Shown here one piece after another: positions 37,354-46,552 of a stretch of 64,000 nt of DNA. This DNA is from Ostreococcus lucimarinus CCE9901. Taxonomy: Eukaryota > Chlorophyta > Mamiellophyceae > Mamiellales > Bathycoccaceae. Positions within the stretch are counted from its first letter, which is position 1. Each line of letters opens with the position of its first letter. The position numbers were made by a program, and so were the translations under genes. The stretch covers positions 310,001-374,000 of the forward strand of contig NC_009360.1 in NCBI RefSeq assembly GCF_000092065.1, given 5' to 3'. The notes under the pieces were generated by a model. It was not told where the DNA came from. It saw only the letters and a program-made list of their open reading frames with translations, and did no database searches.

Positions 37354-38748
37354 TTACTCCGGAAGCGCCGTGCCTCGTTCCAGATTCGCCTTGATTTCCT
37401 TCGAGTATTTGTCGTAACTCTTCGCGAGCATTTTGTTGAACCGGTCGTTTCTGACGTTGATACCGTCGACGTCCTTTGCGGCGTGAGTCTTTTTTTCATG
37501 CGCCTCGGTTCTCTTGCGTTGCGCTGCGGAGATGCCTTGGGCTAAACGATCAATCGCATCTTGTGACGGCTTGTTCGTGTTGTGGTAAATGCTATCCGCA
37601 CCGCGATAAAAGTCCGGCACGCGCGCTTTTTGCGCTTCGTAATCACTCATATCGATTACCGCGTTGGCTCGCTCTCGTTCGTAGTTGGCGTATTGGCGCT
37701 CGGCGCTAAACTGTCCGGCGTCGCTGGGATCATACGTCTGCTTCTTTTTCCCTTTCTTACGACTCGCCTGTTCCATCGTCGCAGTGAGATGAATGGCGTT
37801 CGGATCGATACCTTGCTTCACTAGTGAGTCCGTGCGAGACTTATTCGAAGCTTCTCGAATCTTCCGCTTCTGTGCGTTGGCGTATTCGTCCGGCGCGTCG
37901 ACGCGCTTCTTCTCCTCCACCACCGCCGCCTGATTTTTCTTTCGTCCTTCGTTCAGCTTGAGCCGCAACTCGAAAAGCTTGCGCTGCTTCGCAGACATTC
38001 CAGCCGTAGGATCGACTGCGTCCGCACCTAAATGTTCCTCCACTACACCACCCGTCGCCGCGGCGCGCGCGGCCAAGGCTTCGGCCTCTGCCGCCGACTC
38101 CTTCAGGCGCCGCGCGGAAGCCGCGTCGGGGTTCTCTGCGCCCACCATTCGCGCTTCTTTATCCGCCAACCGCCTCTCAGCCGCTGCTTTAGCTAAGATT
38201 TCTTTACCAGCCTCCGTGAGTTCCTCTTCCTCGATCAGTTCCGCCGCGATCTCCCCGCACTCGACGATTTTCACCGTCTCCCTCGTCTTGCCCGACTTGG
38301 ACCCGCACGCCTCCACTCGTCGCACGACGTCCATCCCATCCACCACCGATCCGAACACGACGTGTTTCCCATCTAACCAAGGCGTGTCTCCGGTGCATAT
38401 AAAGAACTGCGATCCATTCGTGTGCGGTCCGGCGTTCGCCATGGACAACGTCCCCGCCCCCGCGTGCTTGAGCGTGAAATTCTCATCCCGAAATTTCGGC
38501 CCGTACACCGATTCCCCTCCCGTGCCGTCGTGATTCGTGAAGTCCCCGCCCTGAATCATAAAGTTCGGTATCACTCTGTGGAACGTGCTGTCGGCGTACG
38601 ACAGCCTGTGTCCGCGCTCGTTCGCGCAGAGCTGTCGGAAATTCTCACAGGTTTTCGGCACGACGTCGCTTCGGAGCTCAATCGTGATCCTCCCGACGCG
38701 TTCGCGACCGATCGCGACGTCGAAAAAGACGCGCGGCAGCGGCGACAT
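37354..38748 (-). CDS. SYF2: Cyclophilin - SYF2 fusion protein, spliceosomal
   Basis: One uninterrupted 464-residue frame with two proteins that are normally separate. Residues 1-170 are a complete cyclophilin peptidyl-prolyl isomerase with active-site motifs [31 protein letters not shown] and [12 protein letters not shown]. After an Ala/Glu-rich coil comes SYF2/p29 of the NineTeen complex (about 245-464): [54 protein letters not shown] and the [20 protein letters not shown] tail ending LERGTALPE. Several spliceosomal cyclophilins contact the same complexes, so fusion makes functional sense. The ATG at 38748 directly precedes the cyclophilin fold; the frame extends upstream to a GTG only. I see no intron-like junction at the boundary. 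Confidence 0.88.
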   Translation of the reverse strand: MSPLPRVFFDVAIGRERVGRITIELRSDVVPKTCENFRQLCANERGHRLSYADSTFHRVIPNFMIQGGDFTNHDGTGGESVYGPKFRDENFTLKHAGAGTLSMANAGPHTNGSQFFICTGDTPWLDGKHVVFGSVVDGMDVVRRVEACGSKSGKTRETVKIVECGEIAAELIEEEELTEAGKEILAKAAAERRLADKEARMVGAENPDAASARRLKESAAEAEALAARAAATGGVVEEHLGADAVDPTAGMSAKQRKLFELRLKLNEGRKKNQAAVVEEKKRVDAPDEYANAQKRKIREASNKSRTDSLVKQGIDPNAIHLTATMEQASRKKGKKKQTYDPSDAGQFSAERQYANYERERANAVIDMSDYEAQKARVPDFYRGADSIYHNTNKPSQDAIDRLAQGISAAQRKRTEAHEKKTHAAKDVDGINVRNDRFNKMLAKSYDKYSKEIKANLERGTALPE

Positions 38749-38885
38749 CGCGTTCGCTTCGGCGCTCGGCGCGACTGAACCTCGCGCGCGCGTCGCTTTG
38801 ACGCGCGTTCGGTGCGCGGCGACCGCCGCCACGAGTGACACGCCATAACGCGCCGCACCGCGCGCGCCGCGCGTCGTTCGTCGCC

Positions 38886-39488
38886 ATGGGTAAAAATCGC
38901 TTGAAAACCAAGCAATTCGCCGCGGTGAAGCGGATGATTAACCCGAAAGACATCGCCAAGCAGCGCAAAGGCGCGGACAAGTCGGGCGAATCGAACAAGC
39001 GGAAAAACAGAGACGAAATCAAACTCAAACGCGTCGAAACGCAGTCGAGCGCGCTGTTCGGGAAGTACAACGCGCTGCTGAAGCCGCCGTATAACGTCAT
39101 CGTCGATACGAACTTCATAAACTTCAGCATCAAGAATAAGATCGATCTGATGAAAGGGATGATGGATTGCCTGTACGCGGAGTGCGTGCCGCACATCACG
39201 GATTGCGTCATGGCGGAGCTGGAAAAGCTTGGACAAAAGTATCGCGTCGCGCTGCGAATCGCGAAAGATCCAAGATTCGAACGGTTGCCGTGCTCGCACA
39301 AGGGAACGTACGCGGATGATTGCATATGCGAGAGGGTGCGACAACATCGATGTTACATCGTGGCGACGTGCGACACGGATTTAAAGCGACGCATTCGGAA
39401 AATTCCAGGGGTGCCGATCATGTTCATGGGGAATCATAAGTACACCATCGAGCGATTGCCGGACGCGGGTGGGATCGGGAACTCGTGA
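38886..39488 (+). CDS. FCF1: FCF1/UTP24, PIN-domain rRNA endonuclease
   Basis: Small-subunit processome nuclease that cleaves pre-rRNA at sites A1 and A2 near the 18S 5' end. The 200-residue product begins [18 protein letters not shown] as in all FCF1 proteins and has the PIN acidic residues in [22 protein letters not shown] and [17 protein letters not shown], followed by [19 protein letters not shown]. Length matches orthologues. Its start is 137 bp from that of the divergent cyclophilin-SYF2 gene, which pairs an rRNA-processing gene with a splicing gene. Confidence 0.96.
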   Translation: MGKNRLKTKQFAAVKRMINPKDIAKQRKGADKSGESNKRKNRDEIKLKRVETQSSALFGKYNALLKPPYNVIVDTNFINFSIKNKIDLMKGMMDCLYAECVPHITDCVMAELEKLGQKYRVALRIAKDPRFERLPCSHKGTYADDCICERVRQHRCYIVATCDTDLKRRIRKIPGVPIMFMGNHKYTIERLPDAGGIGNS

Positions 39489-39583
39489 GCGAGTTGGACG
39501 TCGTTTCGAGTAGCTTAGCTTTTGTACATCATCGTGTGATAACATCGTCGAGCGGGCGGTTGGCGCGCGCCACTGCGAGCCGC

Positions 39584-40480
39584 ATGTTCCGAGACGACGA
39601 CGACGACGGCGAACGCGCGCGCGAGGCCGCCGTCATGCGCCAGCGCGCGTATCTCGCCGAGCTCGACGCGCAGTTGGCACATAAGCGCGAGTTGGCGCGA
39701 CGAGACGCCGTCTTCGGCGACGCCGCGCCACACATCCATCGCTCGCACGAATTTCAATATCGCGCGGCGTCGGCGTCGTTATATTCGGACGACGGCGAGA
39801 ACAGACGATGGGAGAAGACGAGGGAATTGGCGTCGTCGCGAAGCGTGGCGCCGCGCGGGATGGTTCGCGAGAACGACGACGACGGTGGCGCTGAGGCGGC
39901 GGAGCGAGAGTGCCGACGAGAGAAGGCGCAGCTGCGAGAGGCGTTGGAGCGGCAAATCGAAGCGAAGCGACTTGAGCGCGAGCGCGAGCGCGCAGCGCGG
40001 GCTCGAGCGGAGGAAGAGGAAGAACGCCGTTTGCGCGAAGAGCAAGCCGAGTTGACTCGACGGTTTGAACGACGTCGGCGGTTCGGTTTGGCGGATGGTT
40101 TAGCGGATGATTTGCACGACGCGTCGTTGAGCGCGAGCGAGGGTGGTTCTGGCGCATCCGGCGCGACAAACGTCATGAATGCGGCTTCGAATGGTGATGC
40201 GTTCGAGTTTATCAAAGTAGAGTCGACGTTCGTGGAGTTGTCGCGAGACGACGAAGAATCCGACGCCGACGAAAAATCAAAGCCGCCGGAGGTCATTCAC
40301 TCGCCGCCGCCGCGGCAGCTCACGGTGGTGGAAACAGTGATGACGGAACCGGCGAAACCGTCTCCGGCGAACAAGACAGAAGACGAAAGTGATGACGACG
40401 AACCATTACTGCGCCAAGGATCTGTGAAAGCCATGGCGAAAATGTGGGATACGCCGGTGAAGTCAAAACGAGCTCCGTAG
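39584..40480 (+). CDS. Hypothetical acidic/Arg-rich coiled-coil protein
   Basis: The 298-residue product has no family I recognise. It opens MFRDDDDDGERAREAAVMR, is helical throughout (REKAQLREALERQIEAKR, then ERERERAARARAEEEEERR), and has short motifs that recur in poorly characterised coiled-coil proteins (LAELDAQLAHKREL). The second half is acidic, Ser- and Pro-rich, with isolated SDADEK and PPPRQL pieces, and ends in a basic tail. The ATG at 39584 lies 95 bp after the FCF1 stop; the open frame reaches back to a GTG overlapping that stop, which I discounted. A TGTAA at 40526 follows the gene. Confidence 0.62.
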   Translation: MFRDDDDDGERAREAAVMRQRAYLAELDAQLAHKRELARRDAVFGDAAPHIHRSHEFQYRAASASLYSDDGENRRWEKTRELASSRSVAPRGMVRENDDDGGAEAAERECRREKAQLREALERQIEAKRLERERERAARARAEEEEERRLREEQAELTRRFERRRRFGLADGLADDLHDASLSASEGGSGASGATNVMNAASNGDAFEFIKVESTFVELSRDDEESDADEKSKPPEVIHSPPPRQLTVVETVMTEPAKPSPANKTEDESDDDEPLLRQGSVKAMAKMWDTPVKSKRAP

Positions 40481-40525
40481 CATAGAATTAGCGATCAAAC
40501 GAACGACTCACTACTGACTAGCATG

Positions 40526-40536
40526 TGTAAATTACA
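40526..40536. terminator. Candidate bidirectional poly(A) signal
   Basis: TGTAAATTACA places the green-algal polyadenylation signal TGTAA on both strands within 11 bp. It lies between the converging genes that stop at 40480 (plus) and 40603 (minus), 46 bp and 67 bp past the respective stops. Confidence 0.5.
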
Positions 40537-40602
40537 ACGACCGAACTGGAAACGAAGCTATCGCGAGCGTGACATCGAGTCCGGCGCGACTTCATGACGC
40601 TC

Positions 40603-41826
40603 TCAATTCTCTCGCTCGCAAGTGCAATGCGGGCAGTTGTGCAGCTTTTCGTGAATGTAGCAATCGCAAGCGAAGCAAAACACGTTAGAACACTGCTCAC
40701 ACTTGGATGCTGGATCTGTTTGCTTGATAAGCGCGAGGCATGCTTTACACTCCAACACCTCCTTCGCTGAAGCCTCGTCGCGCGTGTACTCCTTGAACGG
40801 GGCGACGGGAAACAGGTGATGGTACGATCGCGCGAGATGTGGTGACGACACGAGCGTCAAACGACACACCGCACACTGCGAAGGAAGTTCATCGATTCTC
40901 CCAGAGCACCTAGGACACACGTATTCACCCCCCGTTCCGACCACGAGCGCGTCCTTACTCAAGTGCTTCTTTTGCGGAAATCCCATTTGTACCAAGCTCG
41001 ACTTCGTCGCGTCTTCGGGGAGCGGCGGCGGCGGTGCGTGCGCCATGATTAAATCATCCAAATGGTCGGCGTTTAAGCTCACCCCGTACGTTCCTCCAGT
41101 CTCCTCTGTCAGCCGTCGACTGACGTGAAGCTCCGCCGCCACGGCGACGACGCTCACGCGCACCTTGGCCGCCTTCGTCGCCGCGATCTCTGTCCACACA
41201 TTTCCAGGATCACACGTCGACAACGAACTCACGATATAGAGCACCTCACGACTTCCGTACGACGGAATCGATTTCAACGACGTCCTCGCGACGTTTAGCG
41301 TATTTTGCAAACTAAAATCCCCGCTCGCGTCCAGCGCGTTTCTCAGCGCCGCCGCGTGCGCCTCCGGACTCCCGCTCAGCTCCGTCAACCGTTCGGCCAC
41401 CCCATTCCTCGCGACGATGATCCCCAACTGCGATAGCGGATTCTGATTGAAATATTCCCGTATGAACGACGTCGCGCACTGTCCGACCACGCTCAACCGG
41501 TTCGGTCGAAAGTCTTCCTCGTTCGCCGCCCGCGACAGATCGACCACCACGTACGTGAACCGAATCATTCCCTTCGCCGCTCCCGCGCTCGTCGCGAGCG
41601 CCGCCATCTTCGCGCGCCGTTCGCGCGCCTTGGCCGTCTGCGCCTCGCTCGTGACGCGCAGGCGTCCCGTCACCGGGTCTTCCTCCAAGTCTTCCCACGC
41701 CCGTTCGCTCTGGTACTTCTTCTCCCACGCGCGCAGCGCGCGCTGGGCGTCCTCCGCGTCGACGTCGTCGTCGTCATCGTCTCCGTTCGCGCCCTCGGCG
41801 CCGTACGCGGCTTCAACCGACGTCAT
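40603..41826 (-). CDS. SSL1: TFIIH core subunit p44 / SSL1 (GTF2H2)
   Basis: Subunit of TFIIH that stimulates the XPD helicase in nucleotide-excision repair and transcription initiation. The 407-residue product contains the SSL1 N-terminal signature (WEKKYQSERAWEDLEEDP, then GMIRFTYVVVDLSRA of the von Willebrand A domain, with SREVLYIVSSLSTCDPGN). The C-terminal zinc region has YVCPRCSGRIDELPSQCAVC and a C4-type RING end (LECKACLALIKQ, CEQCSNVFCFACDCYIHEK, NCPHC). An acidic DDDDDD run precedes the conserved part. The ATG at 41826 is 51 bp from the first exon of RAB21 on the other strand. Confidence 0.95.
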   Translation of the reverse strand: MTSVEAAYGAEGANGDDDDDDVDAEDAQRALRAWEKKYQSERAWEDLEEDPVTGRLRVTSEAQTAKARERRAKMAALATSAGAAKGMIRFTYVVVDLSRAANEEDFRPNRLSVVGQCATSFIREYFNQNPLSQLGIIVARNGVAERLTELSGSPEAHAAALRNALDASGDFSLQNTLNVARTSLKSIPSYGSREVLYIVSSLSTCDPGNVWTEIAATKAAKVRVSVVAVAAELHVSRRLTEETGGTYGVSLNADHLDDLIMAHAPPPPLPEDATKSSLVQMGFPQKKHLSKDALVVGTGGEYVCPRCSGRIDELPSQCAVCRLTLVSSPHLARSYHHLFPVAPFKEYTRDEASAKEVLECKACLALIKQTDPASKCEQCSNVFCFACDCYIHEKLHNCPHCTCEREN

Positions 41827-41877
41827 CGCGCGCGTCTATGCGGCAGACGGCGACGGCGAGAGCGAAACAATCGGCGA

Positions 41878-42685
41878 ATGACGGGCGCGCAGTCCGCGTC
41901 GAACGCGTTCAAGGTGCGCGCGATCGCGCGATGCGTCGCGACGCGCGGGCGTCGCGCGCGCGCGCGCGCTCGACGCGCGCGCTCGACGCGCGACGCGGCT
42001 TTCGGCGCGAATTCCAATCGAAATTGAACCAATCGCATCGAGACTGACGCGCGCGCTCGACGCGCTCGACGCGCAGGTCGTGCTCCTGGGCGAGGGACGC
42101 GTTGGAAAGACGTCATTGCTGCTGCGGTACGTCGAGAACACGTTCTCGGAGACGCAGACGCCGACGGTGCAGGCGACGTATCTGAGCAAGAGAGTCGCGC
42201 TGGAAAACGACGGCGCGGCGACGCTCAACGTGTGGGATACGGCGGGACAAGAGCGGTTTCACGCGCTCGGACCGATATATTATCGCGATGCGGACGCGGC
42301 CGTGTTGGTGTACGACATCACGGATAGCGATTCGTTCGATAGGGTGAAGAGTTGGGTGAAGGAGTTGAGACAAATCGCCGGGAGCGAGATTTCGCTGGCG
42401 GTGTGCGCGAATAAGAGCGATTTGGAACGGGCGAGAAAGGTGTCGCAGAGCGATGGGGAGACGTACGCGAAGAGTATTGGGGCGGCGTTCTTTAGTACGA
42501 GCGCGAAGGCGGATAAGGGCGTGGCGCAGGCGTTCATGAGCGTGGCCACGGCGTTGGACGCGAAGCGAGGCAAGTCGGCGGCGGGCGGCGGCGGCGCGGG
42601 CACAAAGACGAGCGGTGTCGGTCGAAGTCGGTCGTTGAAGATTGCGGAGGAAGAGATGAAACCGCGCGGTGGCGATTGCTGCTAA
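41878..42685 (+). CDS. RAB21: RAB21-type small GTPase, two exons
   Basis: Endosomal Rab GTPase. I model exon 1 as 41878-41913 (MTGAQSASNAFK) and exon 2 as 42077-42685, giving 214 residues. Exon 2 alone begins mid-motif at VVLLGEGRVGKTSL with no ATG; splicing restores FKVVLLGEG, exactly as in human RAB21. GTP-binding motifs: GEGRVGKTS, WDTAGQERFHALGPIYYRD, CANKSD, TSAK. The segment GPIYYRDADAAVLVYDITD separates Rab21 from Rab5 and Rab22. A Gly/Ser-rich hypervariable tail ends GGDCC for double geranylgeranylation. RAB21 acts in early endosome and integrin/cargo trafficking in animals; the algal role is unknown. Confidence 0.88.
41914..42076 (+). other. 163-nt spliceosomal intron in RAB21
   Basis: Donor AAG|GTGCGCG, branch-point consensus CTGAC at 42044-42048, acceptor GCAG at 42076, 28 nt after the branch. 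It contains CG-rich simple sequence. Removing it joins FK to VVLLGEG in frame. Confidence 0.8.
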
Positions 42686-42736
42686 GATTACTGCGGACTC
42701 TATTTAATCCAACACTAGCCTACGTAGACACCAGAA

Positions 42737-43792
42737 CTAAAAGATGTTCCACATCGCGACGGTGCCGTCTCGAGACGTGCTCACTAAAAACGAATCATCG
42801 GGAGCGAACAGAACGTCCGTCACCGTGGCGTCGTGATACTTCAACACCGCTAACAGTCGACCTTTCGACCTCGCTTTGTACTCGAACACGCGGATCTTGC
42901 CGTCCCAACAACCACACGCGACGATTTTGCCATCGCGGCGAATTGAACACGCGCTCACGCCCGGTTGCTTGCTCGATGCGCTCACGACATCCGTGTACGG
43001 GCCGTGCGTACGGAGGACGCGCACGTTCACTTCAGATTTCGTCACGAACTCGATGGCGTAGCGCACCAGCACGCCGTCGGCACCGCCCGTGACGGCGCCC
43101 TCTCCGCCCGCGTCGACGTCGACGCACAGCGCCGTCTCCCCGTGCGCGCGTCTCCTAAACACAATCTCCCCGACCCCACTCTCGAAATTCAACGCCCAAA
43201 GAATGACCGTTCCATCCTCGTACCCCGCCAGCAAGTGCGTCGAGCGCACGAACCGCACACACATGACGACGCCGATTTTGGGATCGTCGTCGTCGTCCTC
43301 CGAGCCAACCGCCGGCGTCCCGCACGCGACGTTCCCATTCGACGCCCGCATCACCACGATCGTCCCTCGCGCGTCCCCGGCGAACGCGATGAGATCATCA
43401 CAATCGCTCGCGACTCGACAGAATCCGTGCACGCGCGTGTACACCGCGCGTTCGACCATCTCCGTCGCGTCGCCGTCGTCGCCGTCGCCGCGACGCCAAA
43501 ACTTCAACGACCCATCCTTCCCTTGCGTCACCCGCATCGCTCGCGACGACGTCGACGCGTCACCGGTCGTCCTGATCGCGACGTCGCGCATGGCGAGCAC
43601 GCCCGACGCGGGCGCGTGCGCCTGTCGTCGTCCGACTGCGCGGCGCGTCGTCGTGTCCCACGTCACGATGACGCCGTCGGCGTCGCCGGTCTCGAGCGCG
43701 CGCGCGCCGCGACGGGCGTCGAACGACGCGCACTGCGCGTCCGTCGCGTGCGCGCGCAAAACGACGGGATCGGGCGGGGGATTAGGCGGCAT
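42737..43792 (-). CDS. GNB1L: WD40 protein of the GNB1L / ASA1 / plant DSE1 type
   Basis: Beta-propeller of 351 residues. The N-terminal PPDPVVLRAHATDAQCASFD and the C-terminal ACGCWDGKIRVFEY ... LLAVLKYHDATVTDVLFAPD ... SRDGTVAMWNIF match the arrangement in plant DECREASED SIZE EXCLUSION LIMIT 1 and animal GNB1L; the yeast relative ASA1 is part of the ASTRA complex that assembles PIKK kinases such as TOR. The acidic insert SEDDDDDPK lies in a loop. WD40 proteins are easy to mis-assign, so the orthology is moderate. If right, it shares the TOR theme with LST8 at 3.7 kb. Confidence 0.72.
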   Translation of the reverse strand: MPPNPPPDPVVLRAHATDAQCASFDARRGARALETGDADGVIVTWDTTTRRAVGRRQAHAPASGVLAMRDVAIRTTGDASTSSRAMRVTQGKDGSLKFWRRGDGDDGDATEMVERAVYTRVHGFCRVASDCDDLIAFAGDARGTIVVMRASNGNVACGTPAVGSEDDDDDPKIGVVMCVRFVRSTHLLAGYEDGTVILWALNFESGVGEIVFRRRAHGETALCVDVDAGGEGAVTGGADGVLVRYAIEFVTKSEVNVRVLRTHGPYTDVVSASSKQPGVSACSIRRDGKIVACGCWDGKIRVFEYKARSKGRLLAVLKYHDATVTDVLFAPDDSFLVSTSRDGTVAMWNIF

Positions 43793-43869
43793 GGAGTGAC
43801 GCGCGCGACGCGGCGGTTGGAGAAGGGAGCGACGGCGAAACTAAGAAAGCAAAGCTGGAACTAAACGCG

Positions 43870-44712
43870 CTACAGCGCGCGAACGACGGCTCGAGCGATT
43901 TGTGAAGGCTTGGAAAAGTGCGAGACGGCGCTGGGGAAATCGAACGGCGCGACCGGGGAACCGCTCGGGGAAATGGAGACGCGCGCGACGGCTTCGGATT
44001 TGACGGTCCACTTACTCGTCAATGCGCTCGGACGCCGCCAAGGCGGAATGTCCAAACCACTCTCGCGGAAAGAGTTGATCATGTGCGTCGACATGAAGAA
44101 GACAATTTCGCTCAGCTGCGCGTACGTGCCGACGAAGGCTGTGGGCATGGACTCCACGAGGCGCGCGTACTGCGCGGTGGCCCGGCCGACGACAAAGTGC
44201 GAGCGCAAGTTGGGCTCGATGATGATGCGCTCGTCCGCAGACGCGTACGCTAGAGCGTGTGCATCGCTATCGCCAATAAGCACGCTCGGCGGTAACCAAA
44301 GGAACGAGTGATTGAGCTTTTTCAAGGCGTCGCTGACGTCACCTTCGCGCGGCGTCTCGCTCGTCGCCCGCTCGAGTCGACCAAACTTCACCGGATCGTT
44401 TTCGCGCAGCTTCATCATCAACTCCTCTAAACCACTTTCGCGCACGTGTGAAACGCGCGAATCATCCTTGAACGCGTCTAAACCAATCTCTCGGACCGCC
44501 CACTTCAACGCCTTGAGCGTGCGATACGCCTCCTCGCCCCTGGGCGTGCACAAAAGTCGAGCGGTGCGAACGACGACCGCCGACACGTCGAACCCGACCG
44601 TCGTCGCGCCATCATCGCGACGCGGCGTGCGATCGCGCTCGAAATCCATCGCGTCTTCCTCGAAGAGCATATCGAATTCCATGTCCCCCATCGACGGCGC
44701 CGGTTGATTCAT
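43870..44712 (-). CDS. DUF506 (PDDEXK-like) family protein
   Basis: Product of 280 residues whose C-terminal half follows the plant DUF506 signature: ERIIIEPNLRSHFVVGRATA, then YARLVESMPTAFVGTYAQLS and GLDIPPWRRPSALTSKW. DUF506 is placed in the PDDEXK nuclease-like superfamily and includes the Arabidopsis RXR proteins of root-hair regulation; biochemical activity is unproven. The first 60 residues are acidic (MEFDMLFEEDAMDFERDR). The start at 44712 is the last good ATG; the frame is open upstream to a GTG through Arg/Ala-rich sequence that could instead be a transit peptide. Confidence 0.8.
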   Translation of the reverse strand: MNQPAPSMGDMEFDMLFEEDAMDFERDRTPRRDDGATTVGFDVSAVVVRTARLLCTPRGEEAYRTLKALKWAVREIGLDAFKDDSRVSHVRESGLEELMMKLRENDPVKFGRLERATSETPREGDVSDALKKLNHSFLWLPPSVLIGDSDAHALAYASADERIIIEPNLRSHFVVGRATAQYARLVESMPTAFVGTYAQLSEIVFFMSTHMINSFRESGLDIPPWRRPSALTSKWTVKSEAVARVSISPSGSPVAPFDFPSAVSHFSKPSQIARAVVRAL

Positions 44713-45200
44713 CGTCCCGCGCTCGCGCGCGACGGCCGCCGTCTCGACGACGTCGCGTCGTTTCGAGAATATTCTAAGATTATTCCACCCGTCCGCGCGC
44801 GTCGCGTCGCCGATCGCGCGCGCGCGCGCGTCTCCGCGCGCGCGCGAGCTCGACGAACGCGCGTTCGCGCTCGCGCCGCGTCCCGCGTCCCGCGCCGCGC
44901 GCGTCGCGTCGCGTCGTGACGCCGTCGCCGCGCGCGTCGCGTCGAGAATACTAAACGTCACTTTAAATCCGTGTTTTCAGCAAGTCTTGAAAGACGTTCG
45001 CCGCCGGCGCGGCGCGCGCGCGCGAGTCCGCGACGCGCGCGCGCGTCGCGTCCGACGTCGCCGACGTCGCCGATCGAAGGCCGGGACTAGGATCGACGCG
45101 CGCGCGACGCGCGCGGGCCAAGGCGCGGCGGCAGACGCGCGAGGCGACGCGAGAGGAGGCCGAGCGCAGCATTCGATTCGAGCGGCGCGGCGCGCGGTCG
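44713..45200. promoter_or_regulatory. Divergent promoter region, 488 bp
   Basis: Separates the DUF506 start from the J-protein start. It is CG-rich with an AT-richer island near 44945-44975 (AATACTAAACG, TTTAAATCC). A 69-codon minus-strand frame from 45172 to 44963 resembles a mitochondrial presequence in composition but has no downstream domain, so I do not call it. Confidence 0.45.
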
Positions 45201-45779
45201 ATGGCTGGTGGTGAAACGCCCGCGACGAGGGCGAAGCGCACGCGCGAGGAAAACACGCCGTCGCCGAAACCGAAGCCGGCGTACGACCCGGCGTTCGAGG
45301 TTGAGGTGGATCGGGGAGACGCGGGAGGGGCGACAACGTCGACGGGCGCGGCGACGGAGGAGGAGTATTCGGACGAGGGGCGATCGACGCGCGAGGGATC
45401 GGTGGACGAACGCGCGGGACCGTCGAAACCGGATTATTATCAGATTTTGGGCGTCGCGTTCGACTCGACGGAGGGCGAGATTCGAAGAGCGTATTTGAAG
45501 AGCGCGCTTCGATTTCATCCGGACAAGCACGGCGATACGTTGGAGGCGAAGCGACGGTTTCAAGAGATTGGTGAGGCGTATCACGTGTTGAGCGACCCCG
45601 GGCGTAGGACGGAGTACGACGACGCGGCGGAGTATTACGTCGACGACTTTGGCGTCGAGGAGTATTTGTTGAGGTTCCGCACCTTTGTGCTCACGTCGCA
45701 AGGTTTGAGCATCGGCTCTTATTTGGGCGACGAAGAAGACGAGGTGCACGAAGAAATATTAGAATTTCTTCGCGGTTAA
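45201..45779 (+). CDS. J-domain (DnaJ-like) co-chaperone
   Basis: Hsp70 co-chaperone of 192 residues. After a 70-residue acidic, disordered N-terminus comes a J domain at about 76-140: PDYYQILGVAFDSTEGEIRR, LKSALRFHPDKHGD with the essential HPD, and YHVLSDPGRRTEYDD. It continues DFGVEEYLLRFRTFVLTSQG and ends in an acidic helix, EEILEFLRG. There is no Gly/Phe or zinc-finger region, so it is a class III J protein. The following ORF at 45807 starts 27 nt later in the same reading frame, with only a TAA between, so the true product may be longer. Confidence 0.85.
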   Translation: MAGGETPATRAKRTREENTPSPKPKPAYDPAFEVEVDRGDAGGATTSTGAATEEEYSDEGRSTREGSVDERAGPSKPDYYQILGVAFDSTEGEIRRAYLKSALRFHPDKHGDTLEAKRRFQEIGEAYHVLSDPGRRTEYDDAAEYYVDDFGVEEYLLRFRTFVLTSQGLSIGSYLGDEEDEVHEEILEFLRG

Positions 45780-45806
45780 GGAAGACGGCAGCGCGCGCCG
45801 AAGAAG

Positions 45807-46388
45807 ATGCAGGTCGAAGTTCAGAAGCGCGCCCGCTCGGCGTGCACGACGTTCAAGGCGTTGAAGAGCGAATGGGACGAAGTGCGCGGCGAGGCGCAGG
45901 ACGCGATGACGGTTTTCGCGAACGCAAACTTAGAGTTGCGCACCGTGGATGATTTGTCGTTCCCCGAGACGTTGTCGGAAGTCGACGTGCGAGAGGCGTT
46001 GCGGGCGAAGCGAAACGCGGCGTTCGAAGCGGCGGACAAGCGTCTGGACGAGCGCCGAGCGGACGTCGAGGAGATACGTCGAGACTTTGAAAAGCTCGCC
46101 AACGTGGAAAAGTATTTCGCATCGTCGATCGTGGATTACCCGGATGACGGCGCGTTGTTTCGCACGATGACGTTCAAGAGCTTTCGGCGCGCGTTTTCCG
46201 CCGTCGCGCAAACGTTTGTGGACGATTTAAAAGCCAAGGAGAAGATTATGGACAAGCTTTCGGCGACGAAGGACGATCGGAGCGCCGCGTTGGTGTTGAT
46301 TTCTGCGTTTGCGCTCGATCCACTGATTGAGCAAGACTTACTAGACGAGTTCGAGTCCCTCGTATTGAAGAACGAGCTCGGAGGGTGA
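45807..46388 (+). CDS. Coiled-coil protein or C-terminal half of the J protein
   Basis: A 193-residue helical product I do not recognise: VQKRARSACTTFKALKSEWD, LRAKRNAAFEAADKRLDERR, FEKLANVEKYFASSIVDYPD, and an acidic C-terminus. It is in the same frame as the J protein, 27 nt downstream of its TAA, and the nine codons between (GRRQRAPKK) are open. It may be a second cistron, a separate gene, or a 3' part joined by splicing. A candidate 48-nt GT-AG segment (45744-45791) would fuse the two in frame, but it lacks the CTGAC branch point seen in the other introns. Confidence 0.6.
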   Translation: MQVEVQKRARSACTTFKALKSEWDEVRGEAQDAMTVFANANLELRTVDDLSFPETLSEVDVREALRAKRNAAFEAADKRLDERRADVEEIRRDFEKLANVEKYFASSIVDYPDDGALFRTMTFKSFRRAFSAVAQTFVDDLKAKEKIMDKLSATKDDRSAALVLISAFALDPLIEQDLLDEFESLVLKNELGG

Positions 46389-46552
46389 GCGCACTAGGCG
46401 ACGCTCGAGCGTCCGTCGCGTCGACCGACTGAACGCGAAAGCACCCTCGATAACATCGCAGCGCTCGACGTGGCGTGATTTAGACATTTCTTTGTAAAAA
46501 CGACGATGAAAACAAAAAGTGAGTGACCGAATACGGCAAGACCTCGAAAACA

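Noticed and set aside
44963-45172. 69-codon minus ORF resembling a presequence
   Set aside because: Only Arg/Ala/Ser-rich with no mature domain, no clear donor splice site and no room downstream.
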